A DNA stretch of 62,041 nt from Bacillota bacterium (GTDB lineage: Bacteria; Bacillota; Clostridia; Lachnospirales; Lachnospiraceae), in contig JAEYRK010000006.1 of the NCBI GenBank assembly GCA_023435645.1, positions 1 through 62,041 on the forward strand. The letters run 5' to 3'. Under the pieces are notes generated by a model. The model did no database searches, was not told the DNA's origin, and worked only from the letters and a program-made list of their open reading frames with translations. Made by a program: the position numbers and the translations under genes. This document shows, in pieces, positions 24,007 to 32,611 of the stretch; the stretch's first letter is position 1; each line of letters begins with the position of its first letter.

Positions 24007-25863
24007 ATGGCATCCACATTTTTTGGATTAAATATCGGTCAGTCAGGGCTGTATGCTTATCAGGCAGCACTGGATACCACCGCACATAATATAACCAATA
24101 CGGAGACGGCCGGCTATACCAGACAGGTCATGGGTCAGAAAGCCGGTAAGGCATTACAGCTTAACAGTACCTATGGTATGGCAGGGACAGGAGTAAGTGT
24201 AACCGGTGTCGAACAGCTTAGAGATGAGTATTATGATATAAAGTTCTGGAAAAACAGTACGATTTTCGGGGAATATGCAAGCAAGTCCCATTATATGTCG
24301 GAGCTGGAGAGCTGCTTTAATGAGGTCAGCGTGGAGGGCTTTAACAAAACCTTTGATTCTATGTATAACAGTCTGCAGGAAATGTCGAAGGATCCCTCCA
24401 GTCTTACTGTAAGGACCCAGGTGATCAATTATGCCAAGAGCATGACGGAATATTTTAACTCCATGTCGGAAAGCTTAAAGAGCATCCAGGATGACTGTAA
24501 CTTTGAAATAAGAAATAAGGTAGAGCAGCTGAATTCCACGGCACAGCAAATCGCCGCTCTGACAAAACAGATTAATACGCTGGAGGTCAATGGAGGTACT
24601 GCCAATGATCTCCGTGATCAGAGAGCATTACTGGTCGATGAGCTATCCGAGATAGCCAATATTACAGTAACCGAAAAAACGGTTGGAGCGGGAATCGGTA
24701 TTACCAGCTATGTAATAAAACTGAATGGACAGACCCTGGTGGATGGAGGCAATTTCAACTCCCTGCAGGTGGTTCCGAGAAAGGTTCTGCAGAATCAGAA
24801 TGATATCAGCGGACTCTATGATATTGTCTGGCAGAACGGTCAAAGATTTGATACCGGAAGTCCTACCCTAGGAGGTGCACTGCAAGCACTGTTCGAGGTC
24901 AGAGACGGGAACAACCAATGGAATTTAAGAGGTAATGTGAATGCGGTAGCCGGGGACAGCTATGTCATGATGACCGGAACGAATATCAATGATGTGAATA
25001 AGCTGAATATTCCGGAGAATGGTAAGCTGACAATTGGCAACCGTGATTATCTATACACCGGCTTTGAGGTAACGATCGATCCTGTTTCCGGAGCCTATGG
25101 CTATATCTTCGAACTGGAGGAGCCGATTGTAGTGGATGCCTTTGATACCGCTGCCGCGGTCGGTGAAGCCATTGATTATAAGGGAATTCCTTATTATATG
25201 GATCAGATGAATGAGTTCATCCGCACCTTCGCTAAATCCTTCAATGACATACATAGAACGGGGAAGGACATCACGGGAAAACAGGGAATTGATTTCTTTA
25301 ATGCTACCCATAAGATCAATGGACGGAATTATGTATTTGGACCCTATGAGGGCTCGGATGAATACGAATATTATGATTTTTATACCTTCAATTCCCAGAC
25401 CGGAAGCTATTATGAAAATATTCCTGAGGACCAACCGCTGTTTGGCTCCTATTACTTCATGACTGCTGCGAATTTCACAGTCAGCAAGGAATTACTGAAT
25501 GATCCCAAGGTACTTGCTGCCGCAACGGATGTAGTGAACGGTCCGGAGAATCATGATGTGATTGACAGGCTGATTGCATTGAAGTCTGATAAGAGCATGT
25601 TTAAGCAGGGTAATCCCAGTGGTTATATGCAGATTTTGGTTGCCGATATCGGTATTGATACCAGGAAGGTTATGAACCTGTATGAAAACCAGAAGGATAT
25701 TCTGGGAACCATTACAAATCAGCGTTTGTCTGTATCCGGTGTGGATTTAGATGAGGAAACCATGAATCTGGTAAAATACCAGAATGCCTATAACCTTTCT
25801 GCAAAGGTAATATCCGTCATGGATGAGATTTATGATAGGCTGATTAACTATATGGGCGCATAA
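24007..25863 (+). CDS. flgK: Flagellar hook-associated protein FlgK, second paralogue
   Basis: This 618-residue second HAP1-like protein has the same ends as its neighbour: N-terminal FFGLNIGQSGLYAYQAALDT and THNITNTETAGYTRQV-type motif, C-terminal VDLDEETMNLVKYQNAYNLS, then AKVISVMDEIYDRL. The centre differs and is longer. The start is the ATG at 24007, seven bases after GAGAGGTG; the upstream in-frame TTG is too close to that site. Both paralogues keep intact D0 ends, so both could be exported. Whether they form distinct junction layers or are alternates is unknown. Confidence 0.92.
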   Translation: MASTFFGLNIGQSGLYAYQAALDTTAHNITNTETAGYTRQVMGQKAGKALQLNSTYGMAGTGVSVTGVEQLRDEYYDIKFWKNSTIFGEYASKSHYMSELESCFNEVSVEGFNKTFDSMYNSLQEMSKDPSSLTVRTQVINYAKSMTEYFNSMSESLKSIQDDCNFEIRNKVEQLNSTAQQIAALTKQINTLEVNGGTANDLRDQRALLVDELSEIANITVTEKTVGAGIGITSYVIKLNGQTLVDGGNFNSLQVVPRKVLQNQNDISGLYDIVWQNGQRFDTGSPTLGGALQALFEVRDGNNQWNLRGNVNAVAGDSYVMMTGTNINDVNKLNIPENGKLTIGNRDYLYTGFEVTIDPVSGAYGYIFELEEPIVVDAFDTAAAVGEAIDYKGIPYYMDQMNEFIRTFAKSFNDIHRTGKDITGKQGIDFFNATHKINGRNYVFGPYEGSDEYEYYDFYTFNSQTGSYYENIPEDQPLFGSYYFMTAANFTVSKELLNDPKVLAAATDVVNGPENHDVIDRLIALKSDKSMFKQGNPSGYMQILVADIGIDTRKVMNLYENQKDILGTITNQRLSVSGVDLDEETMNLVKYQNAYNLSAKVISVMDEIYDRLINYMGA

Positions 25864-25939
25864 AACACAGAGAGATTCGTAAGGCAAAGCTTGTCCTACG
25901 CTTAGGATAACTATTCCATGGGACAAAGGAGGAATGGCA

Positions 25940-27439
25940 ATGAGAATAACAAATAAAATGATGACCAATAACATGATGACCAACATCAATAGAAATAAGC
26001 TGAATATGACAGATTTGGAGCAGCAGTATTCCACGGGTAAAAAGATACAGAAGCCCTCCGATGACCCGATTATCGCTGTCAGAGCCTTAAAGCTTCGAAC
26101 AAGTCTTTCTGAGCTAAGCCAATACTATGAGAAAAACATTCCCGATGCCATGTCCTGGATGGATGTGACTGAGAGTGCTCTAAGAACAGTGAATGATATT
26201 CTGAAGCAGATTAATTCCTACTGTATACAGGGAAGCTCCGATACTCTAACTGCAAAGGATCGGTCCTCCATCGTCCAGAACCTGATTGAGATGAGAAATC
26301 AGATTTACCAGGAGGGGAATACGAATTATGCAGGAAGGTATGTATTTACCGGCTATAAGACCGACAGCTCCCTGATCTTCACAGAGGATACGGAGCAATT
26401 GAGCTATCATATCACGGAGAGCTTCTCCGGCACGCAGATTCAAGTCGGTTCCAGAGTTACGGGAAGCTATTCCTTGAGTGATTATGAGACAGGTGCCAGC
26501 CTTGACGCACCTCCTCGTATGGTGAATATCTACAGACTCCAGCTCTCCTATGATCAGCTGGAGAATACAGAGATTGGAGATATACGATACAAGAAGCCGA
26601 CGGCGGATGGTGAGCTGGTAGAGGTGACACCTCCCTTTAGTGGAAGTAATATCGTAAGAGTTTCCTCACTGGACCCTGATGCGTACAAGCCGGCTCCCGG
26701 TACAATACAGTTTATACCTGAGACCGGTGAGCTAATCCTTGCGGCTGATGTCTATGAAGAATTCCGTACTGCAGAGGACATCATGATCAATTATGATAAG
26801 TCTGGATTTAAAAAGGGTGAGCTGAGGCCTGAGCACTATTTTAACTGTGTTATGACGGACTCCAGCAAACCTGAACAAGATCCGATTACTTATCGGAAGG
26901 ATAAGCAGCAGATACAATATGAAATCAATTATAACCAGAAGCTGACCATCAACACGGAGGGCTCGGATGCCATTCGCCATACGGTCGGCAGAGGAATAGA
27001 AGATATCCTTAACAGTGTAAATGATGTAATACAAATAGAGGGAATGATCGCTGAGGTTGAAAAGAGACTGAAGGATGACACGCTTTCCGGAGCTGACCGG
27101 CAAAGGTATGAGAAGCTCCTGGAGCAGTTTGATACCGATCTGGAATTAAAGAAGGAAATCATGCAAAACTATTTCGAAAAGGGAATCACCCTGACGAATC
27201 AGGAACAGGATAGAGTCAATGTAGCTGTCGCCGATCTCGGAAGCCGTTATGTACGCCTGGAGCTTACGGAGAACAGGCTGTCCAGCCAGAAGGTGGATTT
27301 TGAAGACCTGCTATCCAAAAATGAGGATGCTGATGTTGTAGATACCATCATCAAGTATAATGCAGCACAGACCATCTACAATGCATCCTTGGCTGCAGCT
27401 GCTAAGGCAGTACAGAATTCGTTGCTGGATTTCCTATAA
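25940..27439 (+). CDS. flgL: Flagellar hook-associated protein FlgL (HAP3)
   Basis: This 499-residue junction protein sits between FlgK and flagellin. The N-terminal helix RITNKMMTNNMMTNINRNKL and the motif YSTGKKIQKPSDDPI match flagellin/HAP3 D0-D1. The C-terminal signature (VDTIIKYNAAQTIYNASLAA) also fits. The length exceeds the usual 300 because of an extra central region (about 150-370). I chose ATG 25940, seven bases after AAGGAGG. The ATG at 25934 touches that site. It ends the flgM-flgN-flgK-flgK-flgL series. Confidence 0.92.
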   Translation: MRITNKMMTNNMMTNINRNKLNMTDLEQQYSTGKKIQKPSDDPIIAVRALKLRTSLSELSQYYEKNIPDAMSWMDVTESALRTVNDILKQINSYCIQGSSDTLTAKDRSSIVQNLIEMRNQIYQEGNTNYAGRYVFTGYKTDSSLIFTEDTEQLSYHITESFSGTQIQVGSRVTGSYSLSDYETGASLDAPPRMVNIYRLQLSYDQLENTEIGDIRYKKPTADGELVEVTPPFSGSNIVRVSSLDPDAYKPAPGTIQFIPETGELILAADVYEEFRTAEDIMINYDKSGFKKGELRPEHYFNCVMTDSSKPEQDPITYRKDKQQIQYEINYNQKLTINTEGSDAIRHTVGRGIEDILNSVNDVIQIEGMIAEVEKRLKDDTLSGADRQRYEKLLEQFDTDLELKKEIMQNYFEKGITLTNQEQDRVNVAVADLGSRYVRLELTENRLSSQKVDFEDLLSKNEDADVVDTIIKYNAAQTIYNASLAAAAKAVQNSLLDFL

Positions 27440-27565
27440 AATGTTGATGCAGTCTGTTGTCGGATATTGTATAATATAGGAAAGGGAATCCCATGGGATT
27501 ATCAGGCTATAATCGTCGGTATGAAAGCATGGGATAGGATCACAGGTGAAAGGAAGGCAAAACTT

Positions 27566-28039
27566 ATGTTAGTAAAGACGAGGCACTTTGGGGAAATTGA
27601 TCTGGAGGAAGATAAAATTGTTTATTTTCCGGATGGTATCTTAGGGTTTGAATATTGTAAAAATTACACCTTACTTTACGATAATGAGGGTGAGGAAAGA
27701 CCGGATATCTCCTGGTTGCAAAGTCTGGAGGAGCCGTCATTGGCAATCCCGGTCATCAGCCCCTTCCTTCTGAAGGAGGACTACAATCCAGAAATAGAGG
27801 ATGAGTTATTGAAGCCTCTTGGAGATCTGAACAACGATAATATCGTGGTTTTGGTTTCTATTACGGTACCCAGTGATATTACAAGAATGTCAGCGAATTT
27901 GAAGGCGCCTTTTATCATCAACGCAGATTCTAGAATGGGATGTCAAATCATTGTGGAGAATTCGGATTACGAGATCCAATACCGTTTTTATGATACGTTA
28001 GAAGCGAAAAAGGCAGCAAAGGGGGACTTATCATGTTAG
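27566..28039 (+). CDS. fliW: Flagellar assembly factor FliW
   Basis: This 157-residue protein binds flagellin and, allosterically, CsrA, so that free flagellin level is linked to flagellin translation. Recognised stretches are LVKTRHFGEIDLEEDKIVYF, broken before PDGILGFE, then WLQSLEEPSLAIPVISPFL and a C-terminal ANLKAPFIINADSRMGCQII. The start at 27566 follows AAGGAAGG at 27550-27557. The longer upstream frame has no homology. Its stop overlaps csrA by seven bases, so translation of the two is probably coupled, as in other Gram-positive flagellar loci. Confidence 0.95.
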   Translation: MLVKTRHFGEIDLEEDKIVYFPDGILGFEYCKNYTLLYDNEGEERPDISWLQSLEEPSLAIPVISPFLLKEDYNPEIEDELLKPLGDLNNDNIVVLVSITVPSDITRMSANLKAPFIINADSRMGCQIIVENSDYEIQYRFYDTLEAKKAAKGDLSC

Positions 28040-28254
28040 CCCTGTCAAGAAAAATCAACGAGTCCATTATGATCGGAAATGATATTGAAATCACCATTCT
28101 GGAAGTAAAGGGTGATCAGATTAAAATCGGCATCAATGCACCAAAATCAGTGCCGATCTATCGCAAAGAGATCTATCTGCAGATTCAGGAATCCAATAAG
28201 GAGGCGGCACAGTCCCAGGTGACTGAGGAAGTATTAAAAAAGCTATTTAAGTAA
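28033..28254 (+). CDS. csrA: Carbon storage/translational regulator CsrA
   Basis: This 73-residue RNA-binding protein begins MLALSRKINESIMIGNDIEI, the canonical CsrA start, followed by KGDQIKIGINAPKSVPIYRKEI. The dimer binds GGA motifs in leaders and blocks translation of mRNAs such as flagellin. The RNA-contacting residues at the N-terminal strand (Leu4, Arg6) and near Arg44 are present. It overlaps fliW by seven bases. The candidate target is the flagellin leader at 31596-31724. Confidence 0.97.
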   Translation: MLALSRKINESIMIGNDIEITILEVKGDQIKIGINAPKSVPIYRKEIYLQIQESNKEAAQSQVTEEVLKKLFK

Positions 28255-28358
28255 GCAATATCCTATGAGGAATTGATTTTATTGCGATCATATTTTATGA
28301 AACAGACGTAAAAAGGATGCGATAGGCTGCTGCGAGGGTATTGGGTAGCTTATCCTGT

Positions 28359-28402
28359 AACAGGAACAGCCGGCTTGCCGGCTAATCCTGTTGATCTTTT
28401 TC
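28359..28402 (+). terminator. Intrinsic terminator after fliW-csrA
   Basis: AACAGGA at 28359-28365 and TCCTGTT near 28386-28392 enclose the inner stem AGCCGGC/GCCGGCT, followed by GATCTTTTTC. A long, stable hairpin with a T-rich tail separates fliW-csrA from flaG. The gap 28255-28559 otherwise contains the flaG promoter. Confidence 0.75.
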
Positions 28403-28432
28403 ACGTTTTTTTCTTTTCTGGGTAGCTGGCTA

Positions 28433-28459
28433 TAAATTATTTAGAAGGATTACCGATAT
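28433..28459 (+). promoter_or_regulatory. Sigma-28 type promoter for flaG
   Basis: TAAA at 28433-28436, exactly 15 bases, then ACCGATAT at 28452-28459. This matches TAAA-N15-GCCGATAW except for the first base of the -10. It is the same form as the flagellin promoter at 31569. It lies 100 bases upstream of flaG and could also serve fliD and fliS. Confidence 0.78.
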
Positions 28460-28559
28460 ATAGATTAGAAGTATATGTCGGAATGGTTACAGTCATGGAG
28501 GACAGGACCGGCACTATACGGGGAAAAGATAAAAAATCAGCACACGGAGGTGTAGAACC

Positions 28560-28979
28560 ATGGCATTGGAAGCTTTAAACAGATCCTCTTTTCGCAATAC
28601 GGCTGGGAATATATCGAAGCCGGATTATAGAGCGAATGAGGCATCAATTCAGGAGCAGGGAACTGTAAGTATAAATGTAGCAGATGTTCCAGCAGTTTCT
28701 AAGTCTTATGGAAGTAATCAAAATGATGATAATCGGCAGATGGACCAGTCTCCTTCAGAGAAGCAGATTAAGGATGCTATTTCCAGAGCAAACAGCAAGA
28801 TGAAAAACCAAAGAACCAGATGTGAGTTTTCTTATCATGAAGAGACAAAAAGGGTATCGATTAAAATACTGGATAAAGAGACACAGGAAGTAATTAAGGA
28901 AATTCCACCGGAGGAAACCCTGGAGATGATTGAGAAAATGTGGGAGCTGGCAGGCATCCTGATTGATGAGAGAAGATAG
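28560..28979 (+). CDS. flaG: Flagellar protein FlaG
   Basis: This 139-residue protein has a polar, low-complexity N-terminus (about 1-60) and a conserved FlaG domain at about 70-138 (CEFSYHEETKRVSIKILD, then VIKEIPPEETLEMIEKMWEL). FlaG affects filament length and adhesion in some species. Its mechanism is unclear. It lies directly after a sigma-28 promoter and 106 bases before fliD, the usual flaG-fliD-fliS order. CGGAGGTG is the ribosome-binding site. Confidence 0.92.
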   Translation: MALEALNRSSFRNTAGNISKPDYRANEASIQEQGTVSINVADVPAVSKSYGSNQNDDNRQMDQSPSEKQIKDAISRANSKMKNQRTRCEFSYHEETKRVSIKILDKETQEVIKEIPPEETLEMIEKMWELAGILIDERR

Positions 28980-29045
28980 TCTGCAGGATTGGCCCATGTA
29001 GATTAAGGTGAATTGATATGAATTCCCTTTACGAAATTTACTGAC

Positions 29046-29063
29046 GCACCCAGTTTCGGGTGC
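29046..29063 (+). other. Hairpin just upstream of fliD
   Basis: GCACCC at 29046-29051 pairs with GGGTGC at 29058-29063, loop AGTTTC. It is not followed by a T run and lies 22 bases before the fliD start, so it is more likely an mRNA-processing, stability or translation element than a terminator. Confidence 0.4.
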
Positions 29064-29085
29064 TTCGGTCGCTAGGAGGTTTATT

Positions 29086-30633
29086 ATGCCGGTACGTTTA
29101 AGTGGATTAGTTTCAGGTATGGATACAGAGACATTGGTCAGGGAATTGGTCAATGCTCAAAAGCTTAAAAATAAAAGAGTGGAGGATAAACAGACCCTAC
29201 TTACCTGGAAGCAGGAGAAGTGGAAGGAGCTGAATACAAAGCTATACAAGCTTTATACGGATGATCTGAATAAGATGCAGCTGAAGGGCAGCTACAATAC
29301 GAAGAAGATCACGACCTCCAATGATAGCTTGGTCAGCGCGATTGCTGATAACTCGGCTCCGGAGGGATCTCATTCCCTGGTGATTAAGAGCCTTGCTAAA
29401 TCTCAATTCTTAACCGGAGGTAAAATTTCTCTGGAAAAGGATGGACAGCCCCTGCAACCCACAGCCTCAACGAAGCTGGCTGATTTAGGTGTCACTGAGG
29501 GTACTGTGATTACTATGGGTACAGCGGATAAGACAAGGACCCTGACCATCACAGAGAATACTACAATACAAAACTTTATTGATACAGCAAAAAGGGCGGG
29601 TATGAATGCCAGCTTCGATGCTTCAAAGCGTCAGTTTTTCCTTAGCTCAGCGCAAAGCGGCACCGCCAATAGCTTCCGTCTCACGGCAGAAGATGAAGGT
29701 GGGACAGATGCCAATGAATTGCTTAGTAAGCTCGGACTGGATGCTTTGAATTCAGATGGGACCAAGGTGAATCCGGCTTCCACCACCTCCTCCCTATCAG
29801 CAGCAACCGATAGTGAGGTAATCTATAACGGCGCCAGTATCAAGGGGTCGACAAATCTTGTCTCGGTCAATGGCCTGAAGCTGACCCTAAAGGGTGCGGA
29901 CGAGAACCAAACCATCAGCCTGAATGTAACGAAGGATACTCAGGCGGTTTATGACATGGTGAAAAACTTTGTTAAGAGTTATAATGCTGTACTGAAGGAG
30001 ATGAATACGCTTTATAATGCGGATTCCTCCAGGGGCTACGATCCTTTGAGTGATGATGAGAAGGATGCCATGACGGAGGAGCAGATCACAAAGTGGGAGA
30101 CGAAAATCAAGGACTCCATCCTACGAAGAGATTCTACCCTGGGGACGCTGACCGATGTTATGAGGTCAACCATGATGTCAAGCGTTGAGGTGAATGGTAA
30201 GAATTATGCCCTATCCAATTATGGAATTCAAACCTCAACAGATTATCTGGAGCGCGGACTCTTACATATCTATGGGGATCAGGATGACTCGGTTTATTCA
30301 GCGATGGAGGATAAATTAAGAAAGGCCATCGATGAAGAGCCTGATACAGTGATCGCAGTTCTGTCAGGGATTTCAAAAAAGCTCTACGATACAATGTATG
30401 ACAAGATGAAATCCATACCCAATGTACGAAGTGCTTTAACCTTCTACAATGATAAGCTGATGACAGAAGAGCAGAGAAAATATACAAAGCAAATCACCCT
30501 GCTGGAGAGAAAGCTGACAGAGATGGAGAATAAGTATTACAAGCAATTTTCCGCAATGGAATCAGCAATGTCCAAGATGCAGTCACAAAGCAATCAGCTG
30601 GCTGCGATGATGGGCATGGGCAGCCAGCAGTAA
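29086..30633 (+). CDS. fliD: Flagellar filament cap protein FliD (HAP2)
   Basis: This 515-residue capping protein folds exported flagellin at the filament tip. The N-terminal signature is PVRLSGLVSGMDTETLVREL, then VNAQKLKNKRVEDKQTLLTW. The middle has ENTTIQNFIDTAKRAGMNAS. The C-terminal HAP2 domain has VKNFVKSYNAVLKEMNTLY and ends in the coiled coil YYKQFSAMESAMSKMQSQSN. AGGAGG precedes the ATG. fliS follows after 25 bases. Confidence 0.95.
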   Translation: MPVRLSGLVSGMDTETLVRELVNAQKLKNKRVEDKQTLLTWKQEKWKELNTKLYKLYTDDLNKMQLKGSYNTKKITTSNDSLVSAIADNSAPEGSHSLVIKSLAKSQFLTGGKISLEKDGQPLQPTASTKLADLGVTEGTVITMGTADKTRTLTITENTTIQNFIDTAKRAGMNASFDASKRQFFLSSAQSGTANSFRLTAEDEGGTDANELLSKLGLDALNSDGTKVNPASTTSSLSAATDSEVIYNGASIKGSTNLVSVNGLKLTLKGADENQTISLNVTKDTQAVYDMVKNFVKSYNAVLKEMNTLYNADSSRGYDPLSDDEKDAMTEEQITKWETKIKDSILRRDSTLGTLTDVMRSTMMSSVEVNGKNYALSNYGIQTSTDYLERGLLHIYGDQDDSVYSAMEDKLRKAIDEEPDTVIAVLSGISKKLYDTMYDKMKSIPNVRSALTFYNDKLMTEEQRKYTKQITLLERKLTEMENKYYKQFSAMESAMSKMQSQSNQLAAMMGMGSQQ

Positions 30634-30658
30634 ACAGTGATATAATGGAGGATCTAAA

Positions 30659-31027
30659 ATGCAGATGAATGCAGCGCTTACATACCAAAGTAATAAGATT
30701 AATACAGCAACACCTGCTGAATTAACATTGATGCTGTATGAAGGTATGATAAAATTCTGTAATATTGCCATCCTTGGAATTGAGGAAAAGGATATGGGCA
30801 AGGCAAATCTAAATATTATTAAGGTTGAGAAGATTATAACACATTTAAGAGCAACCCTGGATTTTAAGTATCCTGTTGCGAAGGAGTTTGATAGGGTGTA
30901 TGATTATCTCTACAGCCGGTTGGTCACAGCCAATATGCGGAAGGATGCTGCAATCCTTGAGGAGGTTCTGGAGCATACCAGGGGTATGCGGGATACCTGG
31001 AAGGAAATCATGAGGTTAACTAGATAA
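30659..31027 (+). CDS. fliS: Flagellin export chaperone FliS
   Basis: This 122-residue four-helix protein binds the flagellin C-terminus in the cytosol. Typical stretches are YQSNKINTATPAELTLMLYE, then GMIKFCNIAILGIEEKDMGK. The end, LEEVLEHTRGMRDTWKEIMR, is also in keeping with the family. AATGGAGG precedes the ATG. In FliW-containing species FliS also influences the free-flagellin signal. Confidence 0.95.
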   Translation: MQMNAALTYQSNKINTATPAELTLMLYEGMIKFCNIAILGIEEKDMGKANLNIIKVEKIITHLRATLDFKYPVAKEFDRVYDYLYSRLVTANMRKDAAILEEVLEHTRGMRDTWKEIMRLTR

Positions 31028-31071
31028 TTCCTATGGTTTCGTATGATGCACTAGGATCAGTGAGGTGAGAC

Positions 31072-31551
31072 GTGGAGGACAGAACATACATCAATATTTT
31101 ATCGGATACGCTTCGGAGAAAGGCAGAGCTTCTGGATCGGTTGATCGGGATGACGGAGGAACAGGAGAGGATATTAACCTCGGAAGCCCCGGATATGGAA
31201 TGTCTGGAGAACACCTTTTCTGAAAAAGAAGGCTGCATCGAACAGCTTAACCAGCTGGATGAAGGCTTTGAGAAGGTGTACGGCCATGTAAAAGAGGTAT
31301 TTGAAGTAAAAAAGGAGCAATATAAGGAGCAGATTCTTACCCTTCAGGAGCTGATCAGAGCTGTTACGGAGAAGGGGACGCGGTTGCAGGCCATGGAGCT
31401 CAGGAACAAGGGCAGATTTCAGATGTTCTTCTCAGGAAAAAAGAAGGAGATCAAGAATTTTAAGGTCAGCAGTCAAATGGCAAATAACTATTATAAGAAT
31501 GTAATGAATCAGCAGCCGGGTGAATCTTATTTTCTCGACAAAAAAAAATAA
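31072..31551 (+). CDS. FlgN/FliT-like helical flagellar protein
   Basis: This 159-residue, highly charged and helical protein starts at GTG (VEDRTYINILSDTLRRKAEL). The pattern LLDRLIGMTEEQERILTSEA and ENTFSEKEGCIEQLNQLDEG resembles the FlgN/FliT chaperone family, and a second such gene is common just after fliS. Long coiled coil is predicted over about 10-115. The C-terminal NNYYKNVMNQQPGESYFLDK tail is conserved in the FlgN-like proteins of Lachnospiraceae as far as I can judge. A partner (FliD or other) is inferred only from position. It ends 18 bases before the flagellin promoter. Confidence 0.7.
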   Translation: MEDRTYINILSDTLRRKAELLDRLIGMTEEQERILTSEAPDMECLENTFSEKEGCIEQLNQLDEGFEKVYGHVKEVFEVKKEQYKEQILTLQELIRAVTEKGTRLQAMELRNKGRFQMFFSGKKKEIKNFKVSSQMANNYYKNVMNQQPGESYFLDKKK

Positions 31552-31568
31552 AAACTATCTAAACGGTA

Positions 31569-31595
31569 TAAAGTTTTCCATAAAACAACCGATAT
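31569..31595 (+). promoter_or_regulatory. Sigma-28 type promoter for flagellin
   Basis: TAAA at 31569-31572, exactly 15 bases, then ACCGATAT at 31588-31595. Transcription from it would give a leader of about 120 bases before the flagellin ATG. It is the best sigma-28 site in the window together with the one before flaG. Confidence 0.85.
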
Positions 31596-31684
31596 ATATT
31601 ACAAGTAAAATAATTATCCCTCATATCGAAGGTACGTACGGCCGGAGAACCTTGGGAGGACGATTATTTACCTAAATAATATGA

Positions 31685-31719
31685 GTAGCATGGAAGCTAC
31701 CAATCATTCAAGGAGGAAT
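31685..31719 (+). promoter_or_regulatory. Candidate CsrA-binding region in the flagellin leader
   Basis: GTAGC at 31685-31689 and GCTAC at 31696-31700 form a five-base-pair hairpin that presents GGA in its loop (ATGGAA). The Shine-Dalgarno AAGGAGGAA at about 31710-31718 also contains GGA. One looped GGA plus one at the ribosome-binding site is the arrangement by which CsrA represses flagellin translation in Bacillus. A further GGA at 31642 lies in a possible AAGGT/ACCTT hairpin. The fliW-csrA pair upstream makes this circuit likely; binding itself is inferred. Confidence 0.6.
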
Positions 31720-31724
31720 TAGTT

Positions 31725-32543
31725 ATGATAGTACAACACAATATGTTAGCAGCAAACACGAACAGACAGCTGGGAATTACCAATGGACATCTCTCTAAGT
31801 CAACTGAGAAGTTATCATCCGGTTACAGAATTAACCGTGCTGGTGACGATGCAGCAGGTCTTTCCATATCTGAGAAGATGAGAGGACAGATCAGAGGTCT
31901 TGATCAGGCTTCCGCCAATGCTCAGGATGGTATCTCCTTAATCCAGACAGCAGAAGGTGCTCTTTCTGAGACTCACTCCATTCTTCAGAGAATGAGAGAA
32001 TTAACAGTACAGGCGGCAAATGATACGAACGTATCCACAGACCGTACTGCAATCGAAGAAGAGCTTAAGGCTTTGACCTGTGAAGTTAGCCGTATCGCTA
32101 AGGAGACAGAGTTCAATACCACTACCTTATTAAGCGGTGGCTTTAAGAACAAGAATCTTCAGGTTGGTGCTAATATGGGCCAGAAGATTTCCTTCACCAT
32201 CAAGAACATGACAGCATCTGGCTTAAGCATTCAGAATGTTGCTAGTAAGGTTTCTACTTATACCAATGCTACGAAGCAGCTGTCCGTATTAGATGCAGCG
32301 ATTAAGGCTGTTTCTACCCAGAGATCTAAGCTCGGTGCTCTTCAGAACAGATTAGAGCATACCATCGCAAATGCGGACAACACTTCCGAGAACTTACAGG
32401 CAGCTGAGTCCCGTATCCGTGACGTTGATATGGCGAGAGAGATGGTTGCTTACTCAAGGAGTAACATCCTTCAGCAGGCTGCTCAGTCCATGCTTGCACA
32501 AGCTAACCAGTCAACTCAGGGCGTATTATCATTGTTACAGTAA
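31725..32543 (+). CDS. fliC: Flagellin
   Basis: This 272-residue filament protein has intact D0/D1 ends. N-terminal: QHNMLAANTNRQLGITNGH, then KLSSGYRINRAGDDAAGLSI. C-terminal: ESRIRDVDMAREMVAYSRSN, then ILQQAAQSMLAQANQSTQGV. There is almost no surface D2/D3 domain between about 140 and 190, so it is a minimal flagellin. The RMRELTVQAANDTN segment keeps the pattern of the TLR5-contact region. Ser/Thr residues near 120-190 are candidate glycan sites for the adjacent island. It has a strong AAGGAGG, its own sigma-28 promoter, a CsrA-type leader and its own terminator. Confidence 0.97.
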   Translation: MIVQHNMLAANTNRQLGITNGHLSKSTEKLSSGYRINRAGDDAAGLSISEKMRGQIRGLDQASANAQDGISLIQTAEGALSETHSILQRMRELTVQAANDTNVSTDRTAIEEELKALTCEVSRIAKETEFNTTTLLSGGFKNKNLQVGANMGQKISFTIKNMTASGLSIQNVASKVSTYTNATKQLSVLDAAIKAVSTQRSKLGALQNRLEHTIANADNTSENLQAAESRIRDVDMAREMVAYSRSNILQQAAQSMLAQANQSTQGVLSLLQ

Positions 32544-32562
32544 TACCACGCAGAGTAGAACC

Positions 32563-32595
32563 AAGGTGGGGCTGATGAATATCAGCCCCACTTTT
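32563..32595 (+). terminator. Intrinsic terminator after flagellin
   Basis: AAGGTGGGGCTGAT pairs with ATCAGCCCCACTTTT around a short loop (GAAT), giving a long GC-rich stem and T run, 20 bases after the stop. It isolates the abundant flagellin transcript from the island downstream. Confidence 0.88.
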
Positions 32596-32611
32596 CTTAA
32601 TAAGCTCTATG

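Noticed and set aside
23537..24085. 182-codon open frame on the minus strand over the flgK end
   Set aside because: It is a shadow of two well-supported FlgK reading frames with no homology or start signal of its own.
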